Shown here in pieces: positions 12,683 to 16,136 of a stretch of 16,136 nucleotides of DNA. The notes below the pieces were generated by a model that saw only the letters and a program-made list of their open reading frames with translations, was not told the DNA's origin and searched no databases. The translations under genes and the position numbers were made by a program. The stretch spans positions 1 to 16,136 of the forward strand of contig CALAYY010000177.1 of assembly GCA_937895465.1 (NCBI GenBank). Direction: 5' to 3'. How positions within the stretch are numbered: the first letter of the stretch is position 1; the number at the start of each line of letters is the position of its first letter. This DNA comes from an uncultured Clostridia bacterium (GTDB lineage Bacteria > Bacillota > Clostridia > Christensenellales > DUVY01).

Positions 12683-13681
12683 ATGACTAATTTTTTAGCT
12701 GCATTTAGTTTTAATTGGTACGGCTTTTTAATTGCTATGGGTATAATGGTAGGCACCATAGGCGCATATTTTATCGCCAAAAAAAGAGGCTATAACGGAG
12801 AGGTTGTTTTTGATATAGTTATCTGGGCTGTGCCTTTTGCTATTGTGGGAGCAAGATTATATTATGTTATCTTTGATGTAATAGGTGCAGGTGCAAAATA
12901 TACGTTCTTACAGGTTTTCGGCTTTACTGAAGACGGCTTTAAGCTTGAGGGACTTGCTATATACGGCGGAGTTTTGGGAGCAATTTTGGGAGTTTATCTC
13001 AACAGCCTTATGTATAAGCGAAAAGAAAAGAAAACAGGCGTAAAGAAAGAAACGTTTTTGCAGATGTGTGATATAGGTTCGCCGTTTTTGATTTTGGGAC
13101 AGGCTATAGGAAGATGGGGAAACTTTGCCAACGCTGAAGTTTATGGTCAGCCTATTGTTAATCCTGCTTATCAGTTTTTCCCTTTGGGTGTTGAAATTAA
13201 CGGAATGTGGTATCAAGCACTTTTCTTTTATGAATCCGTACTTAACCTTATAGGATTTTTTATTCTTCTTTGGTTTTTATTAGGCAGAAGGCGCAGCTTT
13301 CCGGGATTTGTTTTTGCAAGCTACGGCATATATTATGGTATAGTAAGAATAATTTTGGAAGCATTCCGTGATAAAGAGCAATTTATTTTGTATATGATTC
13401 CCAATGTTTTGCCTGTTTCACAATTTGTAAGCGCAATAGCAATAATTTTAGGTATCGCAGGGATAATATATATATGGAAAAAGGCAGATAAAAACGATAA
13501 GAAAGTACCCATTTTGGTGCATTATGACGATTGGGAACAGACGGGACTGCCTGAAGAGTATTATGGAAAACCTTTGGCTATTGATGAGTATGAATATGTC
13601 GAGGAAGGGGAAGAAAGCGTAGAAGAATATCTTCAAAAAAAGACTGAAGATAAAGAAAAGCCTGACCAAGACTCAAAATAA
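12683..13681 (+). CDS. lgt: Prolipoprotein diacylglyceryl transferase
   Basis: Lgt transfers diacylglycerol from phosphatidylglycerol to the lipobox cysteine of prelipoproteins in the membrane. From the ATG at 12683 it has 332 residues and about seven membrane segments. The Lgt signature GRWGNFANAEVYG (143-155) and the helix YGIVRIILEAFRD (218-230, R222 and R229) are present, as are GARLYYVIFD (56-65) and IYGGVLGA (93-100). The tyrosine in IYGG stands where E. coli has histidine 103. AAGGAG eight bases before the ATG fixes the start. After the last helix (about 249-266) there is a tail of about 66 residues, mostly acidic and low-complexity (EEGEESVEEY), which makes the protein longer than typical Lgt (about 260-290). 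It is transcribed from its own strong promoter. Confidence 0.95.
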   Translation: MTNFLAAFSFNWYGFLIAMGIMVGTIGAYFIAKKRGYNGEVVFDIVIWAVPFAIVGARLYYVIFDVIGAGAKYTFLQVFGFTEDGFKLEGLAIYGGVLGAILGVYLNSLMYKRKEKKTGVKKETFLQMCDIGSPFLILGQAIGRWGNFANAEVYGQPIVNPAYQFFPLGVEINGMWYQALFFYESVLNLIGFFILLWFLLGRRRSFPGFVFASYGIYYGIVRIILEAFRDKEQFILYMIPNVLPVSQFVSAIAIILGIAGIIYIWKKADKNDKKVPILVHYDDWEQTGLPEEYYGKPLAIDEYEYVEEGEESVEEYLQKKTEDKEKPDQDSK

Positions 13682-13716
13682 TAGCAATATCTTATTTTAT
13701 AGATTAAAAAAGGATA

Positions 13717-13733
13717 AGAATTATTATAATTCT
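13717..13733. promoter_or_regulatory. 17-base palindrome in the lgt downstream region
   Basis: AGAATTATTATAATTCT is a perfect palindrome with 8-base arms around one base. It contains a TATAAT (13725-13730) but I see no good -35, and no T-tract follows. It could be an operator over a promoter for the next gene, or chance in AT-rich DNA. The rest of 13682-13809 has another TATAAT (13767-13772) and nothing else I can support. Confidence 0.3.
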
Positions 13734-13809
13734 ATGAAGTTTATAGAAATATATCTAATTTTATATTATAATAAAAGCATAAAATATATTTACAGATAAG
13801 GAGTCTATT

Positions 13810-14418
13810 ATGTCATCCAACAATCCTGAACAAAAATTACCTAGATATAATCTTAGCTTGTTCTCAACTGTGCTTTGTTCATTAGAATTGATTTTATTCG
13901 GTGTGTTTTTATTGGTAGTCAATTTCAAGCCTGATTTTCTAGGCGCAGAGTGGACAGTTGCCAAAATATGGCTTCCTGCTACCTTAGGTTTGTTTTTCTT
14001 GATATGCTTGACACATAGCTTGCTTTTAAAAAACACTGTAACTCTTTGGATTAGTTTTGTCTTTTTGACTTGCTTGGTTGCATGGTTTATCCATAACCTT
14101 AGCGGTATTGGATATGACAGATTTTATCCTATATATATTGCAATACCTGCAATAGCTAGTGCTGGAACTTTACTGTTTTCCAAAGACAAAAACCTTCACT
14201 TAAAAACCATTGTCTTTTTTGGCGGTATCGCATTAATACTTTTTTTAAATTCTGCTGCAAGGATTGATTGGTGGATTATAGCTCCTATTGTTATAATAAT
14301 GGTTGGTGCGTTTATCTTTATTAATGCTATAACAAGTAAAAAAGGCCGTTGGGATGACGGTGACAGACCCCAAAGAGATAAACCTTATGAAATAAAAAAG
14401 GAAGATGAAAACAAATAA
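13810..14418 (+). CDS. Six-helix membrane protein of unknown function
   Basis: I do not recognise this 202-residue protein. It has six hydrophobic segments (about 17-37, 51-72, 77-96, 106-123, 130-147, 152-174), a short cytoplasmic-type N-terminus and a charged C-terminal tail (KKGRWDDGDRPQRDKPYEIKKEDENK). The arrangement of short paired helices resembles the membrane part of LiaF-like or DUF-type small membrane proteins found in Firmicutes, but no motif settles this. The ATG is well supported by AAGGAG six bases upstream. Its stop overlaps the pncB start as TAATG, so the two are co-translated. That coupling could mean a link to niacin use, for example uptake, but the sequence does not show it. 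Confidence 0.8.
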   Translation: MSSNNPEQKLPRYNLSLFSTVLCSLELILFGVFLLVVNFKPDFLGAEWTVAKIWLPATLGLFFLICLTHSLLLKNTVTLWISFVFLTCLVAWFIHNLSGIGYDRFYPIYIAIPAIASAGTLLFSKDKNLHLKTIVFFGGIALILFLNSAARIDWWIIAPIVIIMVGAFIFINAITSKKGRWDDGDRPQRDKPYEIKKEDENK

Positions 14419-15845
14419 TGCGTAATCTTACAATGCTATCGGACTTTTATGCCCTTACTATGATGCAAGGGCATTTTTCCGCTCCAAAACAAGAAAACGG
14501 AGTTTTTGAAGTTTTTTTCCGTCAAAGCTCCACCTTTAACTATGCTATAGCTGCAGGACTTGAAGAAGCTATTAACTTCGTAAAGAATATCAAATTTAGT
14601 CACGCTGATATACAATACTTACGCGGGCTTAACGCCTTTACAGATGATTTTTTGGATTATTTGGCTAAGTTCAAATTTTCAGGCACTATCCGTGCTGTGC
14701 CTGAAGGTACTGTTATCTTTCCAGGTGAGCCGATTTTGACGGTAGACGCAGATATAAAAGAAGCCATGTATATAGAAGCAGGCATTCTAAATATAATTAA
14801 TCATCAGACGCTTATAGCCACTAAGGCATCAAGAATTTGTTGGACAGCAGGCAATAAGCCTGTAATCGAATTTGGACTTAGACGAGCTCAAGGTCCTGAT
14901 GCCGGAATATACGGTGCCAAAAGTGCCATAATAGGCGGCTGTGCAGGAACAAGCAATGTTTATGCCGGTCAAAAATGGAACATACCTGTCAAAGGCACTC
15001 ATTCTCATGGCTGGGTATTGAGCTTTCCAAGCGAGCTTGACGCATTCAGAGCTTATGCCAAAATGTTTCCCAACACCTGCCTTTTGTTAGTAGATACTTA
15101 CGATACTCTAAAAAGCGGTGTTCCCAACGCCATAAAAGTATTTGATGAACTAAAAGCACATGGTTATAAGCCTATGGGTATTAGATTAGACAGCGGAGAT
15201 CTTGCATATTTGTCAATTAAGGCAAGAGAGATGTTGGATGAGGCAGGACATGCTGATGCCAAAATCTTTGCCAGCGGAGATTTGGATGAAAATGTAATTT
15301 TGCATCTTAATGCTCAAGGCGCTTGCATTGACATGTATGGTATAGGCACCAAGCTTATAACAAGTCAGGACAATCCCAGTCTTGGGGGCGTTTATAAGAT
15401 ATCAGCTTTAAAAATTGACGGAGAAGTTATCCCTAAGATGAAGCTATCTGATTCTTTGGAAAAGATAACTAATCCAGGAATCAAGCAATTATATCGTATT
15501 TATAATAAAAGCAACGGTTATGCCGAGGCTGATCTTATAACCTTAGAGGACGAGAAAATCCCTAAGCCGCTTACCATTACACATCCTGTAGAACGTTGGA
15601 AAACTATAACCTTTGAAGATTTTGAAATAAAACAATTATTGATTGATATTATCAAAGACGGTGAAGTGGTTTATAAGTTCCCAAAACTACAGGATATAGC
15701 TAAGTTTAGCAAAGACGATCTAAACACCTTCTGGCCCGAATACAAAAGAATAGGCAATCCTCATATTTATAAGGTGGATTTGTCTGACGAGCTTTATGAA
15801 TTAAAACAGTCCTTAATAAAACAAGTGCGAAATAAAAAAGGATAA
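14418..15845 (+). CDS. pncB: Nicotinate phosphoribosyltransferase
   Basis: This is the first enzyme of the Preiss-Handler NAD salvage route. It joins nicotinate to PRPP with ATP hydrolysis, giving nicotinate mononucleotide. The 475-residue protein has the family motifs LTMLSDFYALTMMQGHF (4-20), FGLRRAQGPDAG (152-163), GTSNVYAG (177-184), GTHSHGWVLSFPSELDAF (193-210, with H195/H197 in the region of the phosphorylated histidine), LLVDTYDT (223-230), IRLDSGDL and GIGTKLITS. GGVYKISA near residue 325 is also typical. Length fits the Gram-positive type. The start overlaps the stop of the preceding gene by one base, with only a distant AAGGAAG upstream, so it depends on coupling. No terminator stands out after it. 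Confidence 0.94.
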   Translation: MRNLTMLSDFYALTMMQGHFSAPKQENGVFEVFFRQSSTFNYAIAAGLEEAINFVKNIKFSHADIQYLRGLNAFTDDFLDYLAKFKFSGTIRAVPEGTVIFPGEPILTVDADIKEAMYIEAGILNIINHQTLIATKASRICWTAGNKPVIEFGLRRAQGPDAGIYGAKSAIIGGCAGTSNVYAGQKWNIPVKGTHSHGWVLSFPSELDAFRAYAKMFPNTCLLLVDTYDTLKSGVPNAIKVFDELKAHGYKPMGIRLDSGDLAYLSIKAREMLDEAGHADAKIFASGDLDENVILHLNAQGACIDMYGIGTKLITSQDNPSLGGVYKISALKIDGEVIPKMKLSDSLEKITNPGIKQLYRIYNKSNGYAEADLITLEDEKIPKPLTITHPVERWKTITFEDFEIKQLLIDIIKDGEVVYKFPKLQDIAKFSKDDLNTFWPEYKRIGNPHIYKVDLSDELYELKQSLIKQVRNKKG

Positions 15846-15902
15846 TAATTTTAATAATTATAGGTATAACAAACACCATAAAAATATTTTTTATTATCAA
15901 AA

Positions 15903-15930
15903 TTGACAAAATAATAATTAACTATATAAT
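15903..15930 (+). promoter_or_regulatory. Consensus promoter of the last gene
   Basis: TTGACA (15903-15908) and TATAAT (15925-15930) both match the housekeeping consensus perfectly, 16 bases apart. A second TATAAT overlaps at 15930-15935. The start near 15937 leaves only about six bases before the ATG at 15943. Confidence 0.75.
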
Positions 15931-15942
15931 ATAATAAGATAT

Positions 15943-16136
15943 ATGGAACAAATAGATCTCACCAAAAAAAGCCTAAGCCCCGATGAGGTCAGGCAATATA
16001 TTGATACTATAAGGCATAGTTATGAACATAGCCTGTCCGAACAAAAGGACAGGATTTTTGAGTTGCGTGAGCAAGTTAAAGAATTAGAATCCAAATTAGA
16101 GGTTTTTAAAAGCCGAGGACGCCAAATCAATCAAGC
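15943..16136 (+). CDS. Coiled-coil protein, possibly DivIVA-like (5' part only)
   Basis: An open frame runs from the ATG at 15943 to the window edge, 64 complete codons, with no stop. The product begins MEQIDLTKKSLSPDEVRQYI and continues into a heptad-like charged helix (SEQKDRIFELREQVKELESKLEVF), typical of a coiled coil. An early segment of this kind followed by a coiled coil recalls DivIVA/GpsB-type cell-division proteins, but the visible part is too short to be sure. No ribosome binding site is visible, and the predicted mRNA leader is about six bases. The real length and the C-terminal domain are outside the window. Confidence 0.6.
   Translation, partial: MEQIDLTKKSLSPDEVRQYIDTIRHSYEHSLSEQKDRIFELREQVKELESKLEVFKSRGRQINQ

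Noticed and set aside
15846..15902. Terminator after pncB
   Set aside because: The region is AT-rich with short self-complementary runs such as AAAAATATTTTT, but there is no GC-containing stem followed by a T-tract.

Overview
The window is a low-GC, gene-dense stretch of a Firmicutes chromosome. It is most likely from an uncultured, spore-forming member of the Clostridia. The evidence is a clostridial DUF4364 gene, a spoIVFA/spoIVFB-like pair next to an RNase G/E gene, a Bacillus-like MazEF module, AGGAG-type ribosome binding sites and TATAAT promoters, several with an extended TGn -10. I see no insertion sequence, prophage, tRNA, rRNA or CRISPR array, and no gene-free stretch longer than 300 bases.

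Layout. 1-647: a minus-strand DUF4364 gene ending at a strong hairpin terminator. 648-1452: divergent promoters, a BirA-type operator and bioY, the biotin uptake S component. 1474-1875 (minus): methylglyoxal synthase mgsA. 2063-3567: a SpoIVFA-like membrane protein overlapping a SpoIVFB-like M50 site-2 protease. 3700-5208: RNase G/E. 5302-7521: a cytoplasmic six-hairpin glycosidase-like protein, probably GH63/MGH1-like, of unknown substrate. 7605-10136: a FlaA1/CapD/PglF-type nucleotide-sugar 4,6-dehydratase directly followed by a COG2426 membrane protein. 10297-10867: a mazEF toxin-antitoxin module with an unusually long gene overlap. 10918-12462 (minus): class II galT, convergent with mazF and sharing a bidirectional terminator. 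12683-13681: lgt, prolipoprotein diacylglyceryl transferase. 13810-15845: an unrecognised six-helix membrane protein translationally coupled to nicotinate phosphoribosyltransferase. 15943-end: the N-terminus of a coiled-coil, possibly DivIVA-like, protein.

Function. The genes form several short, independently promoted units rather than one pathway. The themes are vitamin and cofactor uptake or salvage (bioY, pncB), sugar and envelope metabolism (glycosidase-like protein, dehydratase, galT, lgt), intramembrane proteolysis in sporulation (spoIVF-like pair), RNA turnover (RNase G/E, MazF) and stress control (mazEF, mgsA).

The most interesting features are regulatory. The BirA-type operator lies over the -35 of a promoter whose predicted start point falls on the bioY start codon, so that mRNA looks leaderless. 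A second near-leaderless promoter precedes the last gene. The terminator after the RNase gene has its left arm just after a promoter -10, so it should stop only read-through transcripts. The last 22 codons of mazE, plus its stop codon, lie inside mazF. I did not find convincing evidence of a wholly new multi-gene system.
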